64,000 nucleotides of DNA from Mesorhizobium sp. (GCA_004020645.1 SAQL01000022.1:1-64000); one strand, 5' to 3'. Shown: positions 1 to 8,471, counted from the first letter of the stretch. Notes: generated by a model from the sequence alone, not told the origin. Made by a program: numbers and translations.

Positions 1-36
1 GCCGCCTGAGACGCGGCCGCCATGTCCGCCGCTCCG

Positions 37-225
37 CTAAACACGGGGGCTGCGCGGCGGACACGCCAACGTCACCGCTGAATGCCACGCCATTTTTTGC
101 AGAACTTGACGCACACAACTACAGAACAGCGGCGGCATGTCTTGGTCACGGTGGGTGATCCACTCCCCCAACCTGAACTGCCAGGTTTCGGCCGATCTTT
201 CCGTGACGGTTGCATGAGCGTTCAT
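37..225 (-). CDS. Small hypothetical protein, possibly a truncated remnant
   Basis: A 62-residue reading frame starting MNAHATVTERSAETW. The start is supported by a GGAGAG ribosome-binding site at 232-237, six bases upstream of ATG 225. The first half (FRLGEWITHRDQDMPPL) has the composition of a real soluble protein. The second half is Cys/Arg/Pro-rich and looks out of frame, so the gene may be cut by a frameshift. No family is recognised, and the reading frame runs close to the edge of the window. It could also be chance coding. Confidence 0.3.
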   Translation of the reverse strand: MNAHATVTERSAETWQFRLGEWITHRDQDMPPLFCSCVRQVLQKMAWHSAVTLACPPRSPRV

Positions 226-721
226 TTCATTCTCTCCGGTTGGCCTCTCAGGCCGCGCCGGATAGGCCCGGCAGCCGGGGGTGAGAGGCGACTGGAGATC
301 GCCGGCAAGCTTTTGGCTTTCGCTTGGACATAGCTTTGCCACCCCGGCCAAAACCCTTTGGCCTGCCGCTGCGTGTCTATCGATTTGCAGCGCTGAGGCG
401 CGTTGTGTGGTTTTGGTCATGTTGTGGGGGGCTTGAAAGGAGAAAGGCGCCTGGTGGACGGCCATTAGAATACAGGAGGCAGCAGAGCTGACCTATTTGG
501 ATGCTAATTCCTGTGTGAAGAATAGCGCGCCCTGTTTACTTGCTAAACAGCTTCTGCCTAGAAAAGAGGCAGACGGTGATTCGTGCCGTCTGCCTCTGTC
601 TTCATGCGTACTCGCGGTAAATGTGGCGCCGAGTGGACGAACAAGACCGCGAGTCCGCTCCCTGGCAGGTCGGTAACTAGCGCCCTGAGGCTTCCTTAGC
701 AAGCCACAGGAGTAACGACTA
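226..721. other. Gene-poor stretch with one strong hairpin
   Basis: I see no convincing coding frame here. The open frames on either strand are Arg/Ser/Pro-rich antisense artefacts. The only structured element is the perfect inverted repeat at 566-596, listed separately. The last 15 bases carry the ribosome-binding site of the gene at 722. Confidence 0.5.
566..596 (-). terminator. Perfect 11-bp stem-loop, possible leftward terminator
   Basis: The arms GAGGCAGACGG (566-576) and CCGTCTGCCTC (586-596) are perfectly complementary around a 9-base loop. On the minus strand the stem is followed by TTTTC, a weak T-tract, so it could end leftward transcription. No leftward gene immediately upstream is convincing, so a role as a protein-binding or element-end palindrome is equally possible. 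Confidence 0.35.
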
Positions 722-904
722 ATGGCTAAGTCTCCTCCCCTTCGGCCTGGCCAACTCGCTCCGCGCTCTGGTCAATATGAGATCATTGGCCCCCGCGGTG
801 GCAAAGGACCCGAAAGGACAGTGGTTCGCAATGAGCCTCTGCCCCCGACGCCGTCAAAAGGATCAACCTATAAGCTGGTTGATCCGACCAAGCACGGCAA
901 ATGA
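722..904 (+). CDS. 60-aa YjzC-like small protein
   Basis: Sixty residues, rich in Pro, Gly and Lys, with an N-terminal pattern RPGQLAPRSGQYE that resembles the small YjzC-like family (PGQ-x-AP-x-SGxY). Function of that family is unknown. The start is supported by AGGAG at 708-712, nine bases before ATG 722. A clear terminator follows the stop (911-938), so it is a monocistronic unit, separate from the defence gene 284 bases downstream. Family assignment rests on pattern memory only. Confidence 0.6.
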   Translation: MAKSPPLRPGQLAPRSGQYEIIGPRGGKGPERTVVRNEPLPPTPSKGSTYKLVDPTKHGK

Positions 905-910
905 AATGGC

Positions 911-938
911 GGCGGGCTTCGGCCCTCCGTTTTATTTT
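911..938 (+). terminator. Rho-independent terminator with TTCG loop
   Basis: GGCGGGC (911-917) pairs with GCCCTCC (922-928), with one internal mismatch, around a stable TTCG tetraloop, followed by a T-rich tract at 930-938. It lies six bases after the stop of the gene at 722-904. It overlaps the 3' end of the convergent gene at 932-1132. Confidence 0.75.
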
Positions 939-1132
939 GCCTTAGCTGGGTAGGTTCCGGCAGAAACAACCACTGTCCGGGCAGAAGCCTTGGGGGGGAG
1001 ATTGACAGCCTCGGTGCGACCATCCTGTTTCAGCCATGCAGAGTAGTAGGCTCCGCTGCGCTCTATCAGCCCATCGACGTATCGTGATGTCACTGTCACG
1101 CTATTTATTTTCACGCCAAGCTTGCCATGCAT
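932..1132 (-). CDS. 66-aa hypothetical protein
   Basis: Starts MHGKLGVKINSVTVTSRYVDG. The ATG at 1132 is chosen over the upstream one at 1159 because GGAGGA (1138-1143) is correctly spaced for it. The sequence alternates hydrophobic and polar residues like a small beta-rich protein and ends in Lys. No family is recognised. It is convergent with the small gene at 722 and divergent from the deaminase gene at 1188, with only 55 bases between the two starts, so the promoters may interact. Possible accessory or regulator of the defence gene, but nothing in the sequence proves it. Confidence 0.45.
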   Translation of the reverse strand: MHGKLGVKINSVTVTSRYVDGLIERSGAYYSAWLKQDGRTEAVNLPPKASARTVVVSAGTYPAKAK

Positions 1133-1187
1133 GGTCGTTCCTCCGGTTTCCAGAATCATGCTACCAGAATTTTAAGGGACCGTTAAC

Positions 1188-2711
1188 GTGCAAAATGCAC
1201 TAGAAAAATTGGAATGCCCAGAAATCTTCATTGGTGTTGTTTCTCCAGTAGGGGTGGATACAGCGGGTGTAATTTCTAGTATAGGGCGATTTTTCGCAGC
1301 GTCAGGCTATGAGGTATTCGACATCAAAGTAACCGACTATTTTGATGTCCTAAAAAAATCTTTATCGATTGATCTGCCTCTTGATAAAAAACCGACAGAC
1401 AGGCGGATAAATAGCTATATAGACTTTGGAAACAGAATTAGAGAGGAGTTCAAAGATGACTCGGTGCTCGCCGCGTACACTGTATTTAAAATAGCCAGAA
1501 CGAGAGAGCAGGAATTTAAAAAGAACAAGCAGATATCATACCAGAACCGTGTCTATATCATTCATCAATTTAAGAGAAAGGAAGAAATAGACCTTTTGCG
1601 GTCTGTATATGGGAGGCTGTTCTTCCAAATTTCTGTATACTCTAGCAAGAAATCAAGGGTAGACTATCTTTCGCATAGAATAGCCCATGACCGCGGCACT
1701 GCGGACCAATCAGAATCAAGAACCATGGCCCATGAGCTTGTTTCGAGGGATGAAAACGAGAAAAAGAACCTTCATGGCCAGCGCCTGACCAAAATCTTTC
1801 ACGATGCCGACTTCATAGTAAATAGCGATGCAGTCGAACAGGATGGAGCGGACAGGCAGGTCAATAGATTTCTGGAACTACTATTTTCGTCCAACGCACT
1901 CTCTCCCACGAAGCTCGAATACGGAATGTTTGCTGCGAAGGCCGCTGCGCTTAGAACGCTCGACCTTTCGCGCCAGGTCGGAGCAGCCATATTTCGACCC
2001 ACCGGTGAAATCATAAGCATGGGTTCAAACGAAGTGCCCAAGGCGCGGGGCGGCACGTACTGGTGCGATGAACCGCCTTTCGACGCAAGGGAATACACTC
2101 TCGCCGTTGATTCAAACGATTCCAGAAAACGCGAAATCCTTGCTGAGATCTTCTCGGCGGCGGGTTCTCCACTTACTTTTGAAGAATTCTCAGCCAAGGA
2201 AGCCGTGAGGGAATCCCAATTTATGGATGCCCTCGAATATGGCCGGATAGTCCATGCCGAAATGTCAGCGATTTCTGACGCGGCCAGGCTGGGGCTATCT
2301 GTCGCTGATGCGACACTATTTTGCACGACTTTCCCGTGCCACATGTGCGCCAAGCACATTGTGTCAGCAGGCATCAAAAAGGTGATCTTTTTGGAGCCTT
2401 ACCCGAAGAGCCTAGCAGGCGATTTGCACTCGGATTCGATTCAAATAGAAGGTGCGTCCCGTGGCAAATACGAAGCTTACGAGTCCGTCAAATTTGAGCA
2501 TTTCCACGGTGTAACGCCGCGGAGATACCGCGAATTGTTCGAAAGAGGATCTAGAAAGGCCGATGGCCGCTTTGAACCATATATTCGAAACCGCAAGCGT
2601 CCTAATCTTAGTTTAATAGCTCCCTTCTACACCGACTTTGAATCGAAGGTAGTACGAAGCGGCTTCGCCGCCTTTGAGGAGATCGTGGCCAGGAAGGCTC
2701 TGGACGGCTGA
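1188..2711 (+). CDS. Anti-phage dCTP deaminase-type protein (P-loop plus deaminase)
   Basis: A 507-residue two-domain protein. Residues ~10-230 resemble the nucleoside/nucleotide-kinase-like P-loop domain of defence deaminases, with a degenerate loop near GVVSPVGVDTAG. Residues ~260-500 are a zinc cytidine/dCMP-deaminase domain: His356-Ala-Glu358 (zinc ligand and proton shuttle) and Pro-Cys384-His-Met-Cys387 (remaining zinc ligands) are intact. In the described defence family, phage infection triggers conversion of dCTP to dU nucleotides and starves phage DNA synthesis. Start is GTG 1188 with AAGGGA at 1174-1179. The first ~700 bases are clearly more AT-rich than the neighbours, and the gene lies beside transposon debris, suggesting horizontal acquisition. 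A housekeeping dCMP deaminase would be far shorter. Confidence 0.85.
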   Translation: MQNALEKLECPEIFIGVVSPVGVDTAGVISSIGRFFAASGYEVFDIKVTDYFDVLKKSLSIDLPLDKKPTDRRINSYIDFGNRIREEFKDDSVLAAYTVFKIARTREQEFKKNKQISYQNRVYIIHQFKRKEEIDLLRSVYGRLFFQISVYSSKKSRVDYLSHRIAHDRGTADQSESRTMAHELVSRDENEKKNLHGQRLTKIFHDADFIVNSDAVEQDGADRQVNRFLELLFSSNALSPTKLEYGMFAAKAAALRTLDLSRQVGAAIFRPTGEIISMGSNEVPKARGGTYWCDEPPFDAREYTLAVDSNDSRKREILAEIFSAAGSPLTFEEFSAKEAVRESQFMDALEYGRIVHAEMSAISDAARLGLSVADATLFCTTFPCHMCAKHIVSAGIKKVIFLEPYPKSLAGDLHSDSIQIEGASRGKYEAYESVKFEHFHGVTPRRYRELFERGSRKADGRFEPYIRNRKRPNLSLIAPFYTDFESKVVRSGFAAFEEIVARKALDG

Positions 2712-2841
2712 CCCTCATATTTTCAATTGGAAAAATGCGCGCGAAGCGGGCGAACCGGTAAGCCGAATGAAAGGCTGCGAAGACTTGATGCCCGGGGGGC
2801 ATTTGATCGCCGGTCGTACCGGTCGCCCCGCTTCGCAATAG

Positions 2842-3303
2842 CTAACTCAGTTTTTTGCCTCGCGCGGGCCCGCATGCGCAACGCGCGCAAAGGGTACGAT
2901 GAACACCGCACGGTTCGCCCGTGATGGCGTCCGTCATCATGGCGACCATCATGCGGAGGCCAGCGTGATAGCGGATTTCCTCGCCGTAATAGGCAAGGCC
3001 ACGGCTCGCCAGATAGCGTTCGCCAAGCGTGCCAAGCAGCGGTACCGTCTCGGCCCAGATGGTAGCAGCAATGTCGATGCGGCGTTGTTCGTCCACCAAG
3101 CCGGAACCGTCGACGGTGGGTTCTTCAGATGCTGCAATGGGCCTGTCGTCGGACGGGCCAAGGCGCGCCTTCACATGGTCGCGGCATTCTCTCCAGTCGT
3201 CACCCGAAAAAGAACGGCATATGAAACTGCCGTCCGGCTTGAATGTCACCTGGAGGCTCCGGTCACTCCGGTATGGGCCGGGCCAGGGCAATGAATACTG
3301 TTA
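2842..3303 (-). pseudogene. Fragment of a Toprim/DUF7146-type phage-plasmid primase
   Basis: The reading frame contains RSLQVTFKPDGSFICRSFSG, then DWRECRDHVKARLG, ERYLASRGLAYY and AMMTDAITGEPCGVHRT, which is the layout of the N-terminal part of mobile-element primase/helicase proteins. Recognisable similarity stops after GVHRT and the frame ends 19 residues later. An in-frame stop (3301-3303) cuts off the upstream zinc-finger region. So both ends are missing. It is the decayed remnant of an integrative element or prophage, consistent with the transposase debris around it. Confidence 0.6.
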
Positions 3304-3578
3304 CGCCCGGTGACTTCGCCACCAAGGGCGAGAGCAGCAGATTTAAGATTGATGTGAAGGAGAGTTACGTCGAAACTCTGCGCAAGCAGCATCAAGGGGA
3401 TGTCGAGGATCTACGTTCTGGGCTGTCACCGATGGAGGTCGCGCGGCGTACCCAGGAGACTAGGTCAGGGCCGGCAAGCCGCCTATTTGGGATCAGCGCT
3501 GACTGCCAGCGCAAACAGCCCGCCGCACCTTCCGGCACGGCGGGCTCTATTGTCGAGCGTGAACAATTGATTGGCTAA
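3291..3578 (+). CDS. Hypothetical, probably a fragment
   Basis: A frame from ATG 3291 gives 95 residues. The middle (FKIDVKESYVETLRKQHQ and onward to MEVARRTQE) is charged and helix-forming, unlike typical antisense translations in this GC-rich DNA. The C-terminal third is low-complexity and runs into the IS remnant. No ribosome-binding site or family is recognised. It overlaps the start of the primase fragment on the other strand. Most likely a leftover piece of the former mobile element. Confidence 0.25.
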   Translation: MNTVTPGDFATKGESSRFKIDVKESYVETLRKQHQGDVEDLRSGLSPMEVARRTQETRSGPASRLFGISADCQRKQPAAPSGTAGSIVEREQLIG

Positions 3579-4035
3579 GCGACGAACTGCTTCGGCGGGG
3601 TCTGAAGTGCGGTGATCAAGAGCCACAAAAACGCCTTCAGCCAACCGAGCAGGAGGGAGAAGTTGTAGCCGGCTGCGGCCAGGATGGCATTGATCGCATC
3701 GCCTTGGGTGTGAGCGAGGTAATTGCGGCCCACTCTGTGTTCGTTCTTGATGTGGCCGATCACCGGCTCGACGGCCGATCGCCGCCGCATCTCGCGCTTG
3801 ATGGCCGGTGTCACGCGTCGCTTCTGACCGGCGGTGAAGACCCTGAACTTGTGGCTTTGCGGCGCGTTGTGGCCGCGGCAGCCGGCATCGGCGAGGATGC
3901 GCTCGATCTCGGCACCGATAGTGTCTTCCATCGCAGGAATGATTTTTTTGAGCGTGTGCCGTCGTAGGGGTTCCCGGGAAGTGCCATGGCGTGCAGGGCG
4001 AACTGACCGCACTTTGAACGCTTCAGCGTCGTAGC
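3575..4035 (-). pseudogene. IS5-type transposase C-terminal remnant, frameshifted
   Basis: The sequence encodes the end of an IS5-superfamily DDE transposase: ALPGNPYDG, then HTLKK, AGCRGHNAP, GQKRRVTPAIKREMRRRSA, VEPVIGHIKNEHRVGRNYL (containing the catalytic Glu region) and a hydrophobic C-terminus. The codons for NPYDG and for the following HTLKK are in different frames. Loss of one C at about 3963 (GGC-ACACG instead of GGCCACACG) explains this. The upstream two thirds of the gene are missing. The frame continues without a stop into a fragment of a different transposase (4060-4372). Confidence 0.75.
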
Positions 4036-4059
4036 CACGGACACCCTCACCCCGAATTC

Positions 4060-4372
4060 GTAGGGTGCGTGCGCTTTGCCTTTTGTCCTTCAGTCCAGTG
4101 CGCGATCGGACGCTTACGATGGTTGTGGCATTTGGCAGGCGCAGTTCACCGGGGAAGCGTCTTTGGCCTTCGAGCCAGCCGGCCTCGCGGCTGACGGTGA
4201 TGGCGCGTTCCTCAATGCGGCCATGGGCTTTGTCGAGATCGACGAAGCTGTCGAGGCAAATCGGCGGGGCATCATCGAAGTAGCGCTCGATCTCGGTGCG
4301 CAGCGTGGGCTGGTTGGCCTTGACGGCGAAGACATGCTCCGTCGGAACCTCGACGGCGACCTGCAATTCCAT
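4060..4372 (-). pseudogene. ISAs1-family transposase fragment
   Basis: About 104 residues match the middle of an ISAs1-type DDE transposase: VFAVKANQPTLRTEIERYF, then DKAHGRIEERAITVS and a short LRLPNATTIVSVRSR stretch. Both ends are absent. It is fused in frame, by deletion or insertion, to the IS5-type remnant downstream, so an automatic annotation would show one 265-aa transposase that is really a chimera of two families. It is inactive. Confidence 0.7.
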
Positions 4373-4698
4373 CGGGTGAGCCGCGCCGTCAGTTCCACGA
4401 AGGACCGTAGCGACAGTTCTTAATGGTCGAGCCGATCAACCCGCTATGAGCGACGACGCCTTCTCGCTGTTCGAATTTCCCTGCAGAGAAGGTCATGCTC
4501 AAGTTCAACCATAGCTGCGAACGATTCCGCCTTTGCTGAATAAATCTGGATAAATCTGGCTTCGGCCGGATTAAATATTTCGATCTGGCCATGGCTCTCG
4601 TTTGGACGCTGACGGACGAGAGGCTTTGCTGTACGATGTAGCGAGATACGGTTCATCACCTTGAGCCGATCACGTGCGAAGTCAGGGAGTCGTCGTCC
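4373..4698. other. Gene-poor junction between IS debris and metalloprotease gene
   Basis: No coding frame here is convincing on either strand. The stretch separates the truncated transposase from the M6 protease gene and presumably holds that gene's promoter. Its ribosome-binding site AGGGAG is at 4684-4689. Confidence 0.4.
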
Positions 4699-6288
4699 AT
4701 GAAACTCCGCATTTCTGCTTCGGGCTGGCGATGCCGTTGCAACAGCAAGCATGGAATGTTCCCCTGCCGGGTTCCTCCCTCGCCTGATGTGATGGCGGCC
4801 ACCTTTATGCAGTACCAAAGATCAGGTAAATCGGGCAAGCTTTCGTTCCGCCAATACTTGGTGGACATCGGATTTATCGACCCATCTATCGGTGTTGCCG
4901 GAATGGATGATGCGGTTCAGTTTGTGCCTACTCCTGGTGGGCCGGAGATGCTGGCGATCCCTGCACAACCAGTTCTTGGAGAGGTTCAAGTCAAGGCCCT
5001 TCTAGTTGACTTTTCCGATCGCCCTGGCGTTTTGCCCCCGTCCCATTATCAAGACCTACTGTTCTCCCAGGGCATCTACCCGACCGGCAGCATGAGGGAT
5101 TACTTCAAGGAGGTCAGTCTCGGAAAAGTCGACGTTGTGGGGACTGTCGACGGATGGATCCGTATGCCGAAACCTTATTCTTTCTACACCAACAATGAAT
5201 CGGGCACCAATTGGAATAGCTATCCTCATAACGCCCCCAGGCTTGCCGAGGATGCCGTCAATGCAGCACTTGCGGGTGGCGTGAAGTTCGCTCAGTCGCT
5301 GGATAAGTTCGGGCGAGGGATCGTGACCGCGCTGTTCATCATCCACGCCGGGCGCGGGGCGGAAGTTATGCTAAAGCCACAACAGGGCGGAGAGATCTGG
5401 TCGCACAAGTGGAATCTCCGCAACCCGGTCGAAGTGGCACCGAATCTCTCGACGACCATCTATCTCACCGTCCCTCACGACTGCAAGGTGGGAGTTTGCG
5501 CTCACGAGCTCGGTCATCTCGCCTTCCAGTGGCAGGACTTTTACGATCCGAACTATGACGAGGACGGAGCGGAATGGGATGGTTCAGGCGTGTGGGATCT
5601 CATGGCTGGAGGCTCCTACAACGGCAGCAGCGCTAGACCAGCTCACCCCGCCCCATTGCACAAATTGCAGCATGGCTGGATCAGCGCCTCTACCATCACT
5701 TCGTCCGGCAGCGTGAAGATCAAACCCTATACGGCCACGACTGGACATGTCTATAAACTCGTTAGTCCCAAGTTTGAACCAACGCAGTATCTCTTGTTGG
5801 AGAGTCGCAAGAGGGTAGGCTTTGACTTTGATCTACCTGGTGAAGGCTTGCTCGTATGGCAAGTGGACGAAATCAAGGAGCAGTTCGCCCCGGTTGCGCC
5901 AGGCCTCTCGCTTATCCAAGCAGATGGACGCAATGATCTGAACAGCCCGGACGATTGGAACCAAGGCGATGCCGCCGACCCGTTTCCCGGCAGCGAGAAC
6001 AGGGTATCATTGACCGATACGGGAGTAGCGTCCACTTCATTCCCGGGCACGAGATCGGGTATCAGCCTGAAAAACATCAGCTTCAGCCACGATGGCATAG
6101 TCACTGTGGACGTTCGTTTTAGAGCTTCACCTAAGGGCAAGAAGGCAGAGTCCGCAAAGCAGACTACTGGCGCCAAAAAGGCAAGCGCGCAAACAAAGAG
6201 CGCGTCCGTGAAGCGAAGGACTGGTGCTAAGAAGATCACCAAGCCTAAAGCGGCAACTGAAAATGAATCGGAAGTCAAGAACGGGTAA
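4699..6288 (+). CDS. M6-family (immune inhibitor A-like) zinc metalloprotease
   Basis: A 529-residue protein. The M6 catalytic region is clear: CAHELGHLAFQWQDFYD contains the HExxH-type zinc site (HELGH) with the downstream Asp-rich segment and the WDLMAGGSYNG turn typical of the family. A beta-rich C-terminal domain follows. The last ~55 residues are a Lys/Ala/Thr-rich low-complexity tail (repeats of GAKK/AKK type). M6 enzymes are normally secreted and degrade host or antimicrobial peptides. No Sec signal peptide is visible: the start MKLRISASGWRCRC is polar and Cys-containing. ATG 4699 has AGGGAG at 4684-4689. MFPCRVPPSP (ATG 4756) is an alternative start nearer to where family similarity seems to begin. 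It lies between two transposon blocks, so it is probably cargo. Confidence 0.8.
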   Translation: MKLRISASGWRCRCNSKHGMFPCRVPPSPDVMAATFMQYQRSGKSGKLSFRQYLVDIGFIDPSIGVAGMDDAVQFVPTPGGPEMLAIPAQPVLGEVQVKALLVDFSDRPGVLPPSHYQDLLFSQGIYPTGSMRDYFKEVSLGKVDVVGTVDGWIRMPKPYSFYTNNESGTNWNSYPHNAPRLAEDAVNAALAGGVKFAQSLDKFGRGIVTALFIIHAGRGAEVMLKPQQGGEIWSHKWNLRNPVEVAPNLSTTIYLTVPHDCKVGVCAHELGHLAFQWQDFYDPNYDEDGAEWDGSGVWDLMAGGSYNGSSARPAHPAPLHKLQHGWISASTITSSGSVKIKPYTATTGHVYKLVSPKFEPTQYLLLESRKRVGFDFDLPGEGLLVWQVDEIKEQFAPVAPGLSLIQADGRNDLNSPDDWNQGDAADPFPGSENRVSLTDTGVASTSFPGTRSGISLKNISFSHDGIVTVDVRFRASPKGKKAESAKQTTGAKKASAQTKSASVKRRTGAKKITKPKAATENESEVKNG

Positions 6289-6936
6289 GAAACGAATCCC
6301 GCCGCTCGGAGTTCTCGCCGCGGCTCACGGCGATCTCCGTCCCAATTGGTATCAGAACCTTATCGATCAGCCATGTTGTCGCTGTGGTCGCCAATGTGAG
6401 CACTTGGCCACCTCCCGCAGAGCGATATAATCTGGCAACTGTGATGGCGGTGTGCAAGTTACTTGCATCGAACCCGGTTTACCGGATCGTCGATCTGATC
6501 GAGGACCGCGTGCCGCTTTCAGAATCGCGCTTCGCCGACTTTAGCTGGCCGCCGTCCGATATGGATCGCTTCGTCATATCCTCTGCGCATCACCGGCAAT
6601 GGTTGCCGCGACACGGCTCCCTCGCTGCGCAGTTCGAAAGACGTACTAGTGCGTCCACTGCGCTGCCTTTCAAAGGCGTTAGGATATTTCGGTGTAGGCG
6701 GCCGCTCCAGTCAACGCGAGCCCTTGTGCCGAAGGTCAGCTTCGGAGGAGCGCCCGGAATGTTAAGAAATGTGGCGCGACCACGACCTCCGCTGTCATCG
6801 GAGTGTTCCGCTTTCGGGAAGCAGCAAAGCTGATCCCTATGTCCGGGATTGGGCGCAAAGCTGTCGCCCGTCGAACGTGGCTCTTGGGTCATGAATTTCC
6901 CTTGACCTCCCCTTTAGGGAAGGTCTGCAATAGGTG
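6289..6936. other. Gene-poor stretch upstream of IS1182-type element
   Basis: Several short frames cross here. The one with the most protein-like composition begins near 6444 (MAVCKLLASNPVYRIVD and on to about SSAHHRQWL) but changes into low-complexity Arg/Pro/Ser sequence and has no recognisable family or ribosome-binding site. I treat the stretch as debris left by insertions. It ends at the left inverted repeat of the IS. Confidence 0.35.
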
Positions 6937-6954
6937 GATAGTGTTGAAAAAGTC
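6937..6954 (+). repeat. Left terminal inverted repeat of the IS1182-type element
   Basis: GATAGTGTTGAAAAAGTC; its reverse complement recurs at 8454-8471 with one mismatch. Confidence 0.8.
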
Positions 6955-7013
6955 CGGGTTGCAGCGGTCCTGAAGCACTGATTCAATCTTCGTTGTAAGA
7001 GGAGATTGAGTCG

Positions 7014-8387
7014 ATGATGGGCGAGCAAAGTGTGATGCAGGAGGAGCTGTTCTATGGCTTCAGCCTGCAGCGGCATGTGCCGGCGGACCACCTGCTCAGA
7101 GCGATCGACCGCTTCGTTGATCTGTCCGCCATCCGCCAGCATCTGGCGCCCTTCTACAGCCCGATCGGCCGTCCCTCGATCGACCCTGAGCTGCTGATCC
7201 GCATGCTGATCGTCGGCTATTGCTTCGGCATCCGCTCGGAGCGCCGGCTGTGCGAGGAGGTACATCTGAACCTGGCCTATCGGTGGTTCTGCCGGCTTGG
7301 CCTCGAGGGTGATGTGCCGGACCACTCAACCTTCTCCAAGACCCGCCACGGACGCTTCCGCGATGCCGATCTGCTGCGCGAACTGTTCGAAACCGTCGTC
7401 CGACGCTGCATGGCAGAAGGCCTCGTCGGCGGCGAAGGCTTTGCGGTCGATGCCAGCATGATCGTCGCCGACGCGCAGCGTCAGCGCGGGGTCGAGACGG
7501 CCGAGGAGCTCAAGCCTGAGACCAAGCGGGCCGTGGCCGAATACCTCGCCACCTTGGATGATGCCGCCTTCGGGGCCGCCACGCCGGTGGAGCCCAAGTT
7601 CGTCTCCCCTGTTGATCCCGCCGCGCGCTGGACTGCCGCTTGGGGTGGCCCAGCCGTCTATGCCTATTGCACGAACTATTTGATCGACGTGGAGCACGCC
7701 ATCATCGTGGACGTGGAGCCCTCGACCGCGGTGCGCCAGGCCGAGGTGACGGCCGCCAAGACCATGATCGAGCGGGCGCACGACGAGCTCGGCCTCTGGC
7801 CGGAGCGGCTGATTGCCGACACCGGCTACGGCTCGGCCGAAATGCTGAACTGGTTGGTGCATGAGCGTGGGATCGAGCCGCATATCCCGGTCTTCGACAA
7901 GTCCAGGCGCAAGGATGGCACCTTCTCGCGCGATGACTTCACCTACGACCATAAGGCCGATACATACATCTGTCCTGGCGGCAAGACGCTCAGGCAACGC
8001 CAGAAGACCTATCGGGTGCCGCACCCTCTCGTCGACGAGAACGGCATGATGCGCTATCGCGCCAGCAAGCTGGATTGCGACGCCTGTGCCCTGAAGCCCC
8101 GCTGTTGCCCGAAGGAGCCGGCGCGCAAGGTGCTGCGCTCGATCTATGAGGGCGCGCGCGACATGGCCCGCGACATCGCCAAGACCGACGCCTACCAGAT
8201 CTCACGCTATCAGCGGAAGAAGGTGGAGATGCTGTTCGCGCACCTCAAGCGCATCCTGAAGCTCGATCGATTGCGATTGCGCGGCCCCTGTGGTGCCCGC
8301 GATGAGTTCCACCTTGCAGCCATCGCCCAGAACCTCAGGAAATTGGCCAAGATCTGCACCCTCGGGACACCCATCCGAGCCACTTAG
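7014..8387 (+). CDS. IS1182-family transposase
   Basis: A 457-residue DDE transposase. The N-terminal DUF772-type domain is recognisable (HVPADHLLRAIDRFVDL, then GRPSIDPELLIRMLIVGYC and RRLCEEVHLNLAYRWF). Candidate catalytic residues are the Asp in FAVDASMI, the Asp in IADTGYGSAEML and the Glu in KKVEMLFAHLKRIL. The Cys cluster in LDCDACALKPRCCP is typical of IS1182. ATG 7014 is preceded by AGAGGAG (about 6999-7005). The extreme C-terminus after NLRKLAKI looks short but the frame is uninterrupted. Confidence 0.92.
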   Translation: MMGEQSVMQEELFYGFSLQRHVPADHLLRAIDRFVDLSAIRQHLAPFYSPIGRPSIDPELLIRMLIVGYCFGIRSERRLCEEVHLNLAYRWFCRLGLEGDVPDHSTFSKTRHGRFRDADLLRELFETVVRRCMAEGLVGGEGFAVDASMIVADAQRQRGVETAEELKPETKRAVAEYLATLDDAAFGAATPVEPKFVSPVDPAARWTAAWGGPAVYAYCTNYLIDVEHAIIVDVEPSTAVRQAEVTAAKTMIERAHDELGLWPERLIADTGYGSAEMLNWLVHERGIEPHIPVFDKSRRKDGTFSRDDFTYDHKADTYICPGGKTLRQRQKTYRVPHPLVDENGMMRYRASKLDCDACALKPRCCPKEPARKVLRSIYEGARDMARDIAKTDAYQISRYQRKKVEMLFAHLKRILKLDRLRLRGPCGARDEFHLAAIAQNLRKLAKICTLGTPIRAT

Positions 8388-8453
8388 GGCGAGGAGGTCG
8401 CGTCGACCTTAATCAAGACGCTTCGGTGCGAGTGGATCCACGGCTCCATCGCC

Positions 8454-8471
8454 GACTTCTTCAACACTATC
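8454..8471 (-). repeat. Right terminal inverted repeat of the IS1182-type element
   Basis: GACTTCTTCAACACTATC, 67 bases beyond the transposase stop; 17 of 18 bases match the reverse complement of 6937-6954. Confidence 0.75.

Larger units (their letters stand above)
6937..8471 (+). mobile_element. IS1182-family insertion sequence, ~1.5 kb
   Basis: A transposase gene is bracketed by an 18-bp terminal inverted repeat: GATAGTGTTGAAAAAGTC at 6937-6954 and GACTTCTTCAACACTATC at 8454-8471, matching at 17 of 18 positions when one is reverse-complemented. The size (1535 bp between outer ends) suits the family. The outermost GATA/TATC may be target rather than element sequence. With an intact gene and both ends it could still be mobile. 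Confidence 0.8.

Noticed and set aside
493..702. 69-codon leftward open frame
   Set aside because: Ser/Arg-rich, no ribosome-binding site, and it spans the hairpin at 566-596.
6384..6833. 149-codon rightward open frame as a gene
   Set aside because: Only its first part looks protein-like; no ribosome-binding site or family, and it lies in insertion debris.
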